A stretch of DNA of 64,000 nt from Paenibacillus sp. FJAT-26967 (GTDB lineage Bacteria; Bacillota; Bacilli; Paenibacillales; NBRC-103111): assembly GCF_001541095.1 (NCBI RefSeq), contig NZ_LMXH01000003.1:355208-419207 (forward strand), given 5' to 3'. This document shows, piece by piece, positions 1-8,032 of the stretch. The notes beneath the pieces were generated by a model that did not search any database, was not told the DNA's origin, and worked only from the letters and a program-made list of their open reading frames with translations. A program made the translations under genes and the position numbers. The stretch's first letter is position 1. Each line of letters starts with the position of its first letter.

Positions 1-309
1 CTGGGCACCGAACTGAATAGCCGTGAACAAATCCGCGACATCATCGGATACCGTAAGCATAACGATCCGAATATGCGGGTAGAGCTGTTTAATCTGCCGG
101 GTAGCTTCAAGTCCGTTCACCGGGCTCATATGGATGTCCATCAGAACTACATCCGGCTGCAGGTCTCCGCACATGGGTACGACTTCCTCGCCGTTATAGG
201 CTTCACCTACTACAGTAAAAGACGGATCGTCCTCCAGCAGGCTCTGCACGGCTTGCCGTGCCAGCGGATGATCATCCGCGATGATGACGCGGTATGGGGT
301 CTTTGCCAT
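1..309 (-). CDS. NarL/LuxR-family response regulator, 3' part outside window
   Basis: The first 103 residues of a response regulator are present and the frame is still open at the left edge. The receiver fold shows the acidic pair in VIIADDHP, the phosphoacceptor Asp58 in VVLMDIHM, and the Thr of VMLTVS. The conserved Lys and the expected LuxR-type DNA-binding domain would lie beyond the window. The ATG is preceded by GGAGGAAG. Its first 38 bases overlap the 3' end of the kinase gene, so the two are one operon and very likely a cognate pair. The NarL/LuxR assignment rests on the receiver sequence and the HisKA_3-type kinase partner, because the output domain cannot be seen. Confidence 0.9.
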   Translation of the reverse strand, partial: MAKTPYRVIIADDHPLARQAVQSLLEDDPSFTVVGEAYNGEEVVPMCGDLQPDVVLMDIHMSPVNGLEATRQIKQLYPHIRIVMLTVSDDVADLFTAIQFGAQ

Positions 310-1108
310 TTGACTTCCTCCTTACTGAATGAACGGACAGCTCTGTCCCGCCTTCAGGCGGAGATTGGAACTTCCAGACTGCGTTCAATTCCGCTGCCCG
401 TTTCTGCATCATGGCGAGGCCATAACGGTATCTGCCCGGATCCCCTTCAGCGAATCCGAGCCCGTTATCCGATATTCTCAGGGACCAGCTTGTCCCCGAA
501 GCTTCCAGCTCGATCGAAGCCTGGCTGGCGCGGGAGTGCTTGCGTATATTCGTGAACGCCTCCTGGATAATCGCGAATAGCTGGACTTCCTCCCCGGGCG
601 TGAATACTTTGTCTGCGATGCTGAGATCCTGCAAGGTTTCGATCCCGGTCAGCAGCTCCCAATCCTGAAGCCATTTCACAGCACGCAGCGTGAAGGTGCT
701 TCCTTCTTCGGGAAGGGTGCGCAGATTATAGATCGCCTGCCTCAGGTGGTGATCTATCTCCGATACAGCAGCGGTGGCCTCTTCGGTCTTGCCCTGCTTT
801 AACTTTACATGGATAAAAAACAACGTTTGCGCCAAGTTATCATGAAGTTCTCTGGCAAGTCTCTCGCGTTCTTCGTAAACGGCCCGTTTGGATGTTTCCC
901 TTGCGAGCCGGTCGTTGGTCCTCTCGATGTTGCGGAACATCCAGGTTGCGAAGAAATAAGAGAGGAGCAGGGTCAGCAGCGTAATGTACCAGTTGCCCGC
1001 TTCCATGGATAAATAGCTTAGGATAAGCTCGTGGCGGATAAACTCGAATCCTCCGATAATAAGGGCAGGCGTAATCACTGCGAGCCATTTTAATGTTTTG
1101 AGCGACAT
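272..1108 (-). CDS. sensor histidine kinase, HisKA_3 (NarX/DesK-like) type
   Basis: This is a 278-residue membrane histidine kinase. Two hydrophobic segments (about residues 7-25 and 38-58) leave almost no extracellular loop, so the stimulus is probably sensed within or near the membrane. A short linker leads to the HisKA_3 dimerisation helix with phospho-acceptor His89 in RELHDNLAQ. The ATPase domain follows, with an N-box-like segment (EAFTNIRKHS) and a G-box (DNGLGFAEG). The domain order is that of the NarX/DesK/LiaS group. It is translationally coupled to the overlapping response regulator. The signal cannot be inferred from the sequence. Confidence 0.93.
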   Translation of the reverse strand: MSLKTLKWLAVITPALIIGGFEFIRHELILSYLSMEAGNWYITLLTLLLSYFFATWMFRNIERTNDRLARETSKRAVYEERERLARELHDNLAQTLFFIHVKLKQGKTEEATAAVSEIDHHLRQAIYNLRTLPEEGSTFTLRAVKWLQDWELLTGIETLQDLSIADKVFTPGEEVQLFAIIQEAFTNIRKHSRASQASIELEASGTSWSLRISDNGLGFAEGDPGRYRYGLAMMQKRAAELNAVWKFQSPPEGGTELSVHSVRRKSNGKDPIPRHHRG

Positions 1109-1258
1109 AAAAGTTCCGTCCTTTACCTCCGACTCAATCTGTTCCCACTATACCCCAACAGGCAGCTGTCAACAAGGCGGGGGGCAGTAAGACATCAGCT
1201 TGCCGCCCCGTAGTGAATTTACTGGCAGATTTCCGGGCATAGTTCTTTTTACTTTACG

Positions 1259-1272
1259 GTAAACGCTTACAA
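1259..1272. promoter_or_regulatory. possible weak cre-like site
   Basis: GGTAAACGCTTACA matches the CcpA cre consensus TGWAARCGYTWNCW except at its first base. It lies upstream of the two-component operon (reading leftwards) and downstream of the small gene at 1345-1587. It could be fortuitous. The perfect site at 1727-1740 is more convincing. Confidence 0.3.
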
Positions 1273-1302
1273 AACTCTTGGGCTTACAGACTCCGCAGAT
1301 AG

Positions 1303-1340
1303 AAAATAAGCCGGCCTGTAATCGCGCTGGCCGACTTCTT
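1303..1340 (-). terminator. Rho-independent terminator of the 1345-1587 gene
   Basis: Read on the minus strand, GTCGGCC and GGCCGGC arms enclose a 12-base loop and are followed by TTATTTTCT. The hairpin sits directly after the stop codon of the small gene. Confidence 0.6.
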
Positions 1341-1344
1341 CTTA

Positions 1345-1587
1345 TTAATAGAGCATTTCCGAGTAGGAAGCTCCTTTATTCGGATGATGCAGCGGTAAAG
1401 CAGCGTGATCGAACGGATCATGACCTTCTATGATTTCAATCATGCGGACATGCTCTAAAGGAAGCAATACGTTATTCACTTTAATTAAACCGAATTGTTC
1501 ATAATGATTGGTGATGGTACCCGTAATCGTATCTTTGCCGCAGCTGACTTTAACTTTTTTCTTTTGATAGATAAGAATATCGAACAT
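1345..1587 (-). CDS. small conserved-looking protein, beta-rich (DUF2642-like?)
   Basis: This 80-residue protein has a well-placed ribosome binding site (AGAGAGGTGA) before its ATG. Residues 8-55 alternate hydrophobic and polar positions (KKVKVSCG, TITGTI, FGLIKVN, HVRMIEI), which suggests a small Sm-like or SH3-like beta barrel of the kind in DUF2642 spore-associated proteins. That family link is a guess from the pattern only. The C-terminal 25 residues look unstructured. It has no signal peptide or membrane segment. It forms a single-gene unit with its own terminator, so no function can be read from its neighbours. Confidence 0.7.
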   Translation of the reverse strand: MFDILIYQKKKVKVSCGKDTITGTITNHYEQFGLIKVNNVLLPLEHVRMIEIIEGHDPFDHAALPLHHPNKGASYSEMLY

Positions 1588-1726
1588 GAACTCACCTCTC
1601 TAATAAGTTATGACATGTCTGCAAGGATATTCGTCACACGTTTGATAAAAAAAAGTTAATATATTTTAACATAAGGACAATTTAAGGACTTGTCTGTAAT
1701 AGGAGCGTTAGGTAAAATGTGTAGTG

Positions 1727-1740
1727 TGTAAACGTTTGCT
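1727..1740. promoter_or_regulatory. cre site (CcpA operator)
   Basis: TGTAAACGTTTGCT satisfies every position of the Bacillales cre consensus TGWAARCGYTWNCW. It lies about 70 bases upstream of the regulator gene that starts at 1808, where CcpA would act on its transcription. This suggests carbon catabolite control of that gene. Confidence 0.65.
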
Positions 1741-1807
1741 GAAAAACGCCGTGCACCTTCCGGCACATTCGCTTACTAAGGAGTAGAATCGGAAAAGGGG
1801 ATGCAAG

Positions 1808-3151
1808 ATGGAACTGAATATGGCGGGCAGCCGGGATGAGATACCGATTGGACTTATCGGTCCCGAAGAACTTCTGGATAAATTATTGGAAGCTGTTAAA
1901 GCGTTTCCCTCCTTTCGTCCGCTGCCGTTAGTCTGGCGTGGAGAAGGACACGATGTTGCTCAAACTCTGCAAATTATGGAGCAGGCAGAAGTATTGCTTT
2001 TTACGGATCCGATTACGTTCAAATGGGCTAAGAAAAAAATAATGTTCCGTATCCCGGTTCATTATGTCCCTCTTACGGGAACGGGGCTGTACCGTGCCCT
2101 TTACTTTGCGCGCAGCGGAGGGGCTCCCGTATGCTTGACGGTTGACGGTCTTAACGAGCCGGCGGCGGCCAAGGCGCTCCGAGAGCTGGGGGAGAGCAGC
2201 ATGGAAGTTGTATGCTACAACGGTCCCAGTGATGATCCGGTCCCGGATCTTGTCAAATTCCATAGAGAAGCGGCTCAGAAGCCGGGCACGATTGCTTTGA
2301 CGGGGATGAAGGCCGTATACGATGAGTTGACCGCGGCCGGGCTTCGGACAGAATGGCTTTCACCAACGGAGCACGATATGACTTTGTCGCTGCAGCGCGC
2401 GCTATTGTCTACAGAGACAAGGCGCAGCAAGGAAGGCCAGATCGTGATCGGCTTTATTAATATAGACGGATTTCAGCGTCTTACCGAGCGCTCCGGATCG
2501 GAGCATGAGGTGCAGAGGATGAAGCTTGATCTTCACCGGATGGTTCTTGATTACGTTGAGCATCTGGACGGATATATGAATACGCTTGGCGGGGATGAAT
2601 TCTTATTCATGACGACCCGGGGAATATTCGAGCGCGAGACGGGCGGCTACAAATCTATCCCGCTTGCCAGAGATATCTCGGCTATGCACGATTTGACGAT
2701 GAGCATCGGTATCGGATTCGGACGCTCGGCGAATGAAGCGGGTACGCATGCTCGACTGGCGCTTAGACGCGCCAAAGAAGCCGGGGGCAACATCACGTTC
2801 ATTGTCCGCGAAGACCGCAGTGTCATCGGACCTTTGGAGATGACGGAGCCGAACCGCTTTGACTTGTCCCTGATTGATGCGGAACTTATCGGAGAAGCAA
2901 GCCGGGCCGGCATGACGCCTGCATACTTGAGCAGGCTTGTCGCTTATGTGACGCGCTTCGGCAAGCTCGATTACACGGCCCAGGAGCTTTCCTCTGTCCT
3001 GGATGTGACCGTCCGCAGCACGCACCGTTTCCTGCTTGCCTGGCAGGACGCAGGTCTGGTCGATGTGATCGGGGAGGAGCGTGGCGTGTCCAAGGGCAGG
3101 CCGAAGCAGATTTTCCGGTTGTCTTTTCTGGAAGAAAGACTACGAACTTAG
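1808..3151 (+). CDS. GGDEF-like regulator with C-terminal winged helix
   Basis: This is a 447-residue soluble protein with three parts. Residues 12-190 form an alpha/beta region with no family I recognise with confidence (IGLIGPEEL at its start), possibly a ligand-sensing module. Residues 200-340 form a nucleotidyl-cyclase fold with GFINIDGFQ and NTLGGDEFLF, so the GGDEF motif is intact, followed by LTMSIGIGFG. Residues 365-447 look like a winged helix (QELSSVLDVTVRSTHRFL) ending in a basic KGRPKQ segment. The mix suggests a transcription factor controlled by a GGDEF or GTP-cyclohydrolase-III-like nucleotide-binding domain rather than an ordinary membrane diguanylate cyclase. A perfect cre site lies upstream and a terminator follows. 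Confidence 0.75.
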   Translation: MELNMAGSRDEIPIGLIGPEELLDKLLEAVKAFPSFRPLPLVWRGEGHDVAQTLQIMEQAEVLLFTDPITFKWAKKKIMFRIPVHYVPLTGTGLYRALYFARSGGAPVCLTVDGLNEPAAAKALRELGESSMEVVCYNGPSDDPVPDLVKFHREAAQKPGTIALTGMKAVYDELTAAGLRTEWLSPTEHDMTLSLQRALLSTETRRSKEGQIVIGFINIDGFQRLTERSGSEHEVQRMKLDLHRMVLDYVEHLDGYMNTLGGDEFLFMTTRGIFERETGGYKSIPLARDISAMHDLTMSIGIGFGRSANEAGTHARLALRRAKEAGGNITFIVREDRSVIGPLEMTEPNRFDLSLIDAELIGEASRAGMTPAYLSRLVAYVTRFGKLDYTAQELSSVLDVTVRSTHRFLLAWQDAGLVDVIGEERGVSKGRPKQIFRLSFLEERLRT

Positions 3152-3245
3152 AAGACATCGGCAATTTGACGCATAAGCGGCCATAAAAAGGCAAACAATG
3201 TATACGAATCGTTTTAACACTATCAAATTCAGCTCTTAAACCAAT

Positions 3246-3279
3246 AAAGAAAAAAGCCCCGTAAGGAGCTTTTTTCTTT
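3246..3279. terminator. bidirectional terminator
   Basis: AAAGAAAAAAG and CTTTTTTCTTT arms flank a short GC core (GCCCC...GGAGC). It works for the gene ending at 3151 and, on the other strand, for the gene ending at 3319. Confidence 0.8.
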
Positions 3280-3318
3280 ATATCGGGGTGCGATGGGGAG
3301 CGGCAGTTCAAAACCGGT

Positions 3319-3912
3319 CTAATCGCGGTGCATGCGGTTCTCCACCTTTTTGCCTAGAAGCCACAGAATGAGAATGACGACTAACATAACGAGGAACTTC
3401 CAGGGCTGCCGTACAAACGACATGATGTCGTAACCGACGAAAGCCATCATAAAGACCATAACGGCTTTGCCGGATATGATGGCGGGGAGGAACACCCATT
3501 TATCCATTCGGGAAAGCGCCGCTACAATTACGACCAGGGATGAGGGCGTGAACGGGAAGCAGCTTAGCAGGAAGATCGTACCGAACCCGTGGTTGTGAAT
3601 CCATTTCATGCCGTTGCTTACTTTGGGCCGTTGTACGAATCGCAGCATGAAAGGGACATTGGAGAGCTTGCGGAACAAGAGGAACAAGGAAGTTGCCCCG
3701 AGGCTAGTCCCCAGCCAAGAGTAAAGAAAGCCCAATCCTAAGCCGTAGGCGGCCGCATTTCCGACTACAATGGCAAACAGCGGCAGGATCGGGAGGAACG
3801 CTTCTATGAAAGTCATGAAGATTCCGGGCAGCGGTCCAAGTGATTCGTACTGGGACAACAGCTGCATGATTTTTTCTTCGGTAAGCATATTTTTTAGCGA
3901 TTCCCAGTTCAC
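3319..3912 (-). CDS. TVP38/TMEM64 (VTT-domain) membrane protein
   Basis: This 197-residue protein has about five hydrophobic segments. The VTT/SNARE-associated domain is recognisable from the re-entrant motif in FIEAFLPILPLFAIVVGNAAAYG and the later SCFPFTPSSLVVIVAALS. Proteins of this superfamily (DedA, TVP38, TMEM64) act as lipid scramblases or transporters or support envelope homeostasis. The exact substrate here is unknown. The start is GTG, with AAAGGAG somewhat far upstream (14 bases). Monocistronic and convergent with the gene on its right-hand terminator side. Confidence 0.85.
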   Translation of the reverse strand: MNWESLKNMLTEEKIMQLLSQYESLGPLPGIFMTFIEAFLPILPLFAIVVGNAAAYGLGLGFLYSWLGTSLGATSLFLLFRKLSNVPFMLRFVQRPKVSNGMKWIHNHGFGTIFLLSCFPFTPSSLVVIVAALSRMDKWVFLPAIISGKAVMVFMMAFVGYDIMSFVRQPWKFLVMLVVILILWLLGKKVENRMHRD

Positions 3913-4113
3913 GATAGTTTCAAGGGCTCCTTTTTCGGGTAGTGATGTTCAATTGGATTTTTTATTCTAGATGGAAAAGGATTTCTTCTATAGTATAACG
4001 AATGAAAATCACAATGGTTTCTTGCACCCGGATAAATCCATTGTTGAATGTACATGCGTTACTCCTTTTACATCAAATTATACTTTCGGCCGCATGGAAG
4101 GAGAATGGGATTT

Positions 4114-4728
4114 ATGTTGAACCGCAATCATAACGGAGGTGGCCCTTTGAAAGCTGACCTGACTCGTATGCAAGATTATCTCGAATGGCTCAAAACGAAA
4201 ATCTATCTGGACTCTTTGTCCGACAAAGCGAAGACGCGATCTTTACGCCGCGGTGAAGTATACAAATGTAATCTGGGTAAAGGAATTGGCAGTGAAGAGG
4301 AGAAGGAGCGTCCTTGTATCGTTCTGCAGAATGATGTAGGCAATAAACATTCAGGAAATACGATTATTGCACCGATCACCCATACAGCCGGCATTCCTAG
4401 TGTATCCGTAGAGCTTAAGGGAGAATACACTTATCTGGAAGCAGGCAAAGAAAAAAAGCTTTCCGGTTACGTGCTGCTGGCCAACGTGATGACAATCAGC
4501 AAATCTCGTATCTCTGGAAGCTGTCTGGCTAATATCCGCAGCGAGATGGATGAAATTGAAGAAAAATTAATGGTTTCGCTGGGAATGTATAAGAAATACA
4601 AAGATCTGCTCGACAAAAAAGAACGGGATAAAGCGTTCATCAAACGTCTGCTGCAGGAAAATTACGCTCTCAAAGAAAAGCTGGATTTGTATGAGCGTCC
4701 GGACAGCGCTTCGGAAATACATGGTTGA
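4114..4728 (+). CDS. MazF/PemK-family protein with C-terminal coiled coil, no antitoxin
   Basis: The PemK/MazF beta barrel is recognisable by LRRGEVYKCNLG, RPCIVLQND, NTIIAPITH, and VLLANVMTISKSRI followed by MDEIEEKL. In MazF toxins this fold is a sequence-specific mRNA endoribonuclease. An N-terminal helix precedes the barrel, and a strongly charged coiled-coil tail follows from about residue 155 (YKKYKDLLDKKER), making about 204 residues against about 115 for B. subtilis NdoA/MazF. No antitoxin gene is adjacent on either side. Two starts are possible: ATG 4114 with GGAAGGAG ten bases upstream, or TTG 4147 with an ideal GGAGGT six bases upstream. Codon 4048 is too early. A terminator follows. 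Confidence 0.85.
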   Translation: MLNRNHNGGGPLKADLTRMQDYLEWLKTKIYLDSLSDKAKTRSLRRGEVYKCNLGKGIGSEEEKERPCIVLQNDVGNKHSGNTIIAPITHTAGIPSVSVELKGEYTYLEAGKEKKLSGYVLLANVMTISKSRISGSCLANIRSEMDEIEEKLMVSLGMYKKYKDLLDKKERDKAFIKRLLQENYALKEKLDLYERPDSASEIHG

Positions 4729-4858
4729 CAACTTTTATTTGGTATGGTTTAATTGGTTTAACGACTTACAAATATGTTTGGTCGGTCGATCGAATCGTAC
4801 TGATAGGTCCATTACAAGTTCAAATATAAGGAGTCCGTTGATTCCTTCGCTTCTTTCG

Positions 4859-4889
4859 AAAAAAGATCTCCCGCCAGAGGTCTTTTTTT
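4859..4889 (+). terminator. Rho-independent terminator
   Basis: AAAAAAGATCTC and GAGGTCTTTTTTT arms (one G-T pair) enclose the CCGCCA loop, downstream of the MazF-like gene and ahead of the pxp operon. Confidence 0.8.
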
Positions 4890-4945
4890 CATGTCTACAT
4901 ACTAATAAACGTTACAGATATTTTTGAAACCGGGAGGCACAAAAA

Positions 4946-5731
4946 GTGGGTACGTTTCCAAAGTTCTTGCTGGAACCATTGGGAGATCAAGCTCTACTCA
5001 TAAGATTCGGTGAATCCTTCTCGGAGGAACTGAGCCGGCAGGTACTTGCGGCAGAATCGGTGCTGACACGGAACCCGTTCCCCGGACTGGTGGAGACAGT
5101 TCCTGCTTACCACACGCTGACGATCTGGTACAGTGTGCCCGAAGTACACGCTGCGCAGTCTGCGGAGCTGGCGAGAAACGTTGGGAATGGTTTATTCCAT
5201 CAAGAAGTGACGGTCTTCGAATGGGTCAGCGGACAAGTTGAGAAGCTTCTGACGCCCGATCTGCTGGAGAAGAATTACCCGGAAGCTAGTATCGGAGCGG
5301 CTGCAGGAAGAGTCAAGATCATCCCGGTGTGTTACGGAGGCGAATACGGACCTGACCTTGAAGAAGTTGCCAAGATCCATGGGCTTACAGCAGAAGAAGT
5401 AATCCGGCTGCACAGCGGTGCCTGCTACCGGGTCTATATGATCGGTTTCATTCCGGGATTTCCTTACATGGGGGGCCTTCCATCTGCTCTGGCCACGCCA
5501 AGGCGCAGCAATCCGCGGGTGCGGATCCCCGCCGGCTCAGTCGGCATCGGGGGTACGCAGACCGGTGTGTATCCGCTTGCGTCACCGGGAGGATGGCATC
5601 TTATCGGTCGCACTCCTTATGAATTATTTACGCCTCGCCGCGATATCCCGGCTCTGCTTCAAGCCGGAGACGATGTCCGTTTTCAGCCGATTACAGCAGC
5701 GGATTATGAGCGGATACGGCGCACTCTATAA
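4946..5731 (+). CDS. pxpB: 5-oxoprolinase subunit PxpB (KipI family)
   Basis: PxpB is one subunit of the ATP-dependent 5-oxoprolinase PxpABC, which opens pyroglutamate to glutamate. The 261-residue protein starts with the family signature EPLGDQALLIRFG. It contains the central ICYGG-like segment (IPVCYGGEYGPDLEEVA), the highly conserved GFIPGFPYMGGLP (about residues 167-179), and RVRIPAGSVGIGGTQTGVYPLASPGGW. In B. subtilis the homologue KipI also inhibits the sporulation kinase KinA, a dual role that cannot be judged here. The start is GTG 4946 behind GGGAGG. It is first of three tightly packed genes. Confidence 0.95.
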   Translation: MGTFPKFLLEPLGDQALLIRFGESFSEELSRQVLAAESVLTRNPFPGLVETVPAYHTLTIWYSVPEVHAAQSAELARNVGNGLFHQEVTVFEWVSGQVEKLLTPDLLEKNYPEASIGAAAGRVKIIPVCYGGEYGPDLEEVAKIHGLTAEEVIRLHSGACYRVYMIGFIPGFPYMGGLPSALATPRRSNPRVRIPAGSVGIGGTQTGVYPLASPGGWHLIGRTPYELFTPRRDIPALLQAGDDVRFQPITAADYERIRRTL

Positions 5732-5752
5732 AGGAGAAGAGGTGGAATTACG

Positions 5753-6811
5753 ATGACTCTCCTGGTGAATCAGGCAGGTTTGTATACGACGGTGCAGGAC
5801 CAGGGGCGAATCGGCCTGCGCCGGTACGGCATGGTACAAAGCGGAGCTATGGACCGGAGGTCTGCCAGAATAGCCAATATGCTGGTAGGTAATCCTAGCG
5901 ATGCGGCTTTATTGGAATGGACTCTCCGCGGCCCGAAGCTGACAGTCGGCAGGGATATGCTGATGGCCTTCTGCGGGGCACAGTCCGTTATCAAGGCGGA
6001 CGGTCATCCCGTGAAGGGGTGGCAGGCCGTATACATTCCGGCCGGTACGGTGCTGGACCTGGGCAATGCGTCCGAAGGATGCCGCGGCTATCTTGCTGCA
6101 GCAGGCGGCATAGACGTGCCTGAGGTGCTCGGCAGCCGCAGCACGTACGTACGCGCGGCCCTTGGCGGCTTGGAGGGCCGGCCGCTTGCAGCGGGGGATA
6201 GACTGCCGATTGGCGAGCCTGGCCTGGCAGCCAATCGGCTGCTGAGGCTTCTCGCGAGAGATGGAAGCGGCGAGCGTACTGCGATGCCCGCAAGTCCGGC
6301 TGTCAAGGCGGCGCAGTGGAGTGTATCGCACACTCTGAGACCCGCCTCAGCCAAGGCAGCGGTGCTTCGTATGGTCCGCGGACACGAAGCGGACCAGTTC
6401 GTGCCCGGGCCTCACGGCCTTGCCGGACTGCTGGGCAGCGTATACCGCGTGCTTCCGCAGTCCGACCGGATGGGCTGCAGGCTGCTGGGCACCGAGCTGC
6501 AGTTGGCAGAGCGGACCCAGATGGTGTCGGAGAGTGTAGTTCCCGGCACCATCCAAGTGCCGCCGGACGGACAGCCTATCGTACTTGGAGCAGACAGCCA
6601 GACGACAGGCGGGTACCCCCGGATCGGCCATGTGATCTCGGCCGATCTGCCTATACTTGCGCAGCTGCCGCCGGGAGCATCGGTGAGGTTCAGCGAAGTA
6701 ACACTGGAGGAAGCTCATGCTGCTATTAGAGATGAGGAGACGGATCTGCGCTGGCTTCAGGCTGCTCTGTACATGCGGATGGTAGGAATCGGAAGGAGTA
6801 GCATGTCATGA
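5753..6811 (+). CDS. pxpC: 5-oxoprolinase subunit PxpC (KipA family)
   Basis: PxpC pairs with PxpB as the biotin-dependent-carboxyltransferase-like half of 5-oxoprolinase (same superfamily as the urea carboxylase C-terminal region). The 352-residue sequence has the N-terminal QAGLYTTVQDQGRIGLRRYGM motif, MDRRSARIANMLVGN, CRGYLAAAGGIDVP, and the C-terminal GTIQVPPDGQPIVLGADSQTTGGYPRIG. It begins 21 bases after pxpB behind AAAGGAGAAGAGG and overlaps pxpA by four bases, so the three subunits are co-translated. The variable stretch around residues 165-200 is GC-rich. Confidence 0.95.
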   Translation: MTLLVNQAGLYTTVQDQGRIGLRRYGMVQSGAMDRRSARIANMLVGNPSDAALLEWTLRGPKLTVGRDMLMAFCGAQSVIKADGHPVKGWQAVYIPAGTVLDLGNASEGCRGYLAAAGGIDVPEVLGSRSTYVRAALGGLEGRPLAAGDRLPIGEPGLAANRLLRLLARDGSGERTAMPASPAVKAAQWSVSHTLRPASAKAAVLRMVRGHEADQFVPGPHGLAGLLGSVYRVLPQSDRMGCRLLGTELQLAERTQMVSESVVPGTIQVPPDGQPIVLGADSQTTGGYPRIGHVISADLPILAQLPPGASVRFSEVTLEEAHAAIRDEETDLRWLQAALYMRMVGIGRSSMS

Positions 6812-7578
6812 CTTCTATTAAAAGAATCGATTTGAATTGCGATATGGGCGAGAGCTTCGGGGCTTACCGGTTCGGTTCAGACGAGGCGCTGCTGGACTGC
6901 ATAAGCTCAGCCAATATTGCTTGCGGATTTCACGCAGGAGACCCTGGCGTCATGCGCCGTACTGTCCACCTTTGTCTAAGCAAAGGTGTTGCAATTGGCG
7001 CACACCCGGGCCTGCCCGACCTTGCAGGTTTCGGGCGGCGTGAGCTTGCGGTCAGCGCGGACGAGACGTACGAGCTGACGCTGTATCAGCTCGGCGCGCT
7101 GCATGCTTTCGTACGCGCCGAGGGGGGGAGCATGCGGCATGTGAAGCCGCACGGAGCGCTTTACCATATGGCGTCGGTGCGTCCGGAGCTAGCCGAAGCC
7201 ATTGCCCTCGCCGCCTCGCGTGTCAGCGGCGAGCTCGTGCTGCTGGGCCCGCCGGGGAGCGAGCTGCTCCGTGCCGGCAGGGCTCACGGCCTGCAAGTGG
7301 CGGCGGAAGCTTTTGCCGACCGCACATACCGGCCGGACGGCAGCCTGACGCCGCGAATGCAGCCAGGCGCGCTGCTGGCCGATCCGGCCCAGGCTTGCGA
7401 GCAGGTGCTCCGCCTCGTTCAAGACGGGGCGGTACCCGTCGAGGGAGGCGGGGCGCTGCCGCTTGCGGCAGACACCGTCTGCATTCACGGCGATGGGCCG
7501 CATGCCTCCGCGATCGCCCGTGCGGTACGCGATGCGCTCGAACGCAGCGGTGTAAGCGTGCGGCCCGTCGGCAGCTGA
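6808..7578 (+). CDS. pxpA: 5-oxoprolinase subunit PxpA (LamB/YcsF family)
   Basis: PxpA is the LamB/YcsF-family subunit that completes 5-oxoprolinase. The 256-residue protein opens with IDLNCDMGESFG and shows ISSANIACGFHAGDPGVM, GAHPGLPDLAGFGRR, VKPHGALYH, EAFADRTYRPDGSLTPR, and CIHGDGPHA near the end, all hallmarks of the family. The ATG overlaps the stop of pxpC by four bases (ATGA). It closes the pxpBCA operon. The 3' half is noticeably more GC-rich than the surroundings. A GC hairpin at about 7602-7628 follows but has no clear T-run. Confidence 0.96.
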   Translation: MTSIKRIDLNCDMGESFGAYRFGSDEALLDCISSANIACGFHAGDPGVMRRTVHLCLSKGVAIGAHPGLPDLAGFGRRELAVSADETYELTLYQLGALHAFVRAEGGSMRHVKPHGALYHMASVRPELAEAIALAASRVSGELVLLGPPGSELLRAGRAHGLQVAAEAFADRTYRPDGSLTPRMQPGALLADPAQACEQVLRLVQDGAVPVEGGGALPLAADTVCIHGDGPHASAIARAVRDALERSGVSVRPVGS

Positions 7579-7794
7579 CGATCTGCCGCCGCAGTGACCC
7601 GCCCTCGCTACTCTGACAAAGCGGGCGTACCAGGTGCTTGCATCTTGATGGCCTTATGTGTCTGCTGTCTTTTCTTAACTGCTGGAAAGAACGACTATAA
7701 CGAATCTTCCCCTTGTGAATGCGTGTTCATATATGCGTTAATAGAGTTGTAGCCGGCCGGCTTCACTCTCTAAGGAAAGGAGTGATTCGGAACA

Positions 7795-7827
7795 ATGAAC
7801 ACAACTATGGAGGTGGCTTCCGCATAG
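7795..7827 (+). CDS. possible 10-residue peptide ORF with strong RBS
   Basis: ATG at 7795 opens a ten-codon ORF (MNTTMEVASA) preceded by AAGGAAAGGAGTGAT. Its last codons and stop lie in an imperfect hairpin (GGCTTCCGC with GCGGAGCC). A perfect intrinsic terminator begins 13 bases after the stop, so the module ends without any larger gene. This may be a leader peptide, a short regulatory RNA or a micropeptide. Similarity to a known leader is not apparent. Confidence 0.3.
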   Translation: MNTTMEVASA

Positions 7828-7840
7828 CGGAGCCCGTCTG

Positions 7841-7871
7841 ACCGGAGGCCGCAGTGCCTCCGGTTTTTATT
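7841..7871 (+). terminator. strong Rho-independent terminator
   Basis: The perfect 9-bp stem ACCGGAGGC / GCCTCCGGT with a six-base loop is followed by TTTTTATTTTT. It separates the pxp side and the 10-codon ORF from the next promoter at 7900. Confidence 0.9.
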
Positions 7872-7899
7872 TTTCCTAATGAAGAGACGCAAATTGGGC

Positions 7900-7929
7900 G
7901 TGACAAGAAGAGGCCGACTCCCATATAAT
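7900..7929 (+). promoter_or_regulatory. sigma-A promoter for the leader peptide / CD3324-family unit
   Basis: GTGACA (-35) and TATAAT (-10) are separated by 18 bases. Transcription would start near 7936 and give an untranslated leader of about 275 bases before the gene at 8211. Confidence 0.7.
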
Positions 7930-7978
7930 TGAAAAATAGCAACTTAAAAAAAACTTTGGTGAAAGGAGATGCTTTTCC

Positions 7979-8032
7979 ATGCAAAAAAAATTAAGAATTG
8001 TGAACGTCACCGTAGAGGTGCTCATTTCTTAA
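7979..8032 (+). CDS. 17-residue leader peptide upstream of the CD3324-family gene
   Basis: ATG 7979 has GAAAGGAG nine bases upstream and encodes MQKKLRIVNVTVEVLIS followed by TAA. Codons 11-14 form the 5' arm of a long-range stem. The peptide carries a K-L-R tripeptide near its N-terminus. This resembles the basic-X-basic motif at which macrolide-bound ribosomes are known to arrest on short leaders such as ErmDL, although the drug link here is only inference. Position, strong ribosome binding site and overlap with RNA structure all support a regulatory leader ORF. Confidence 0.6.
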   Translation: MQKKLRIVNVTVEVLIS

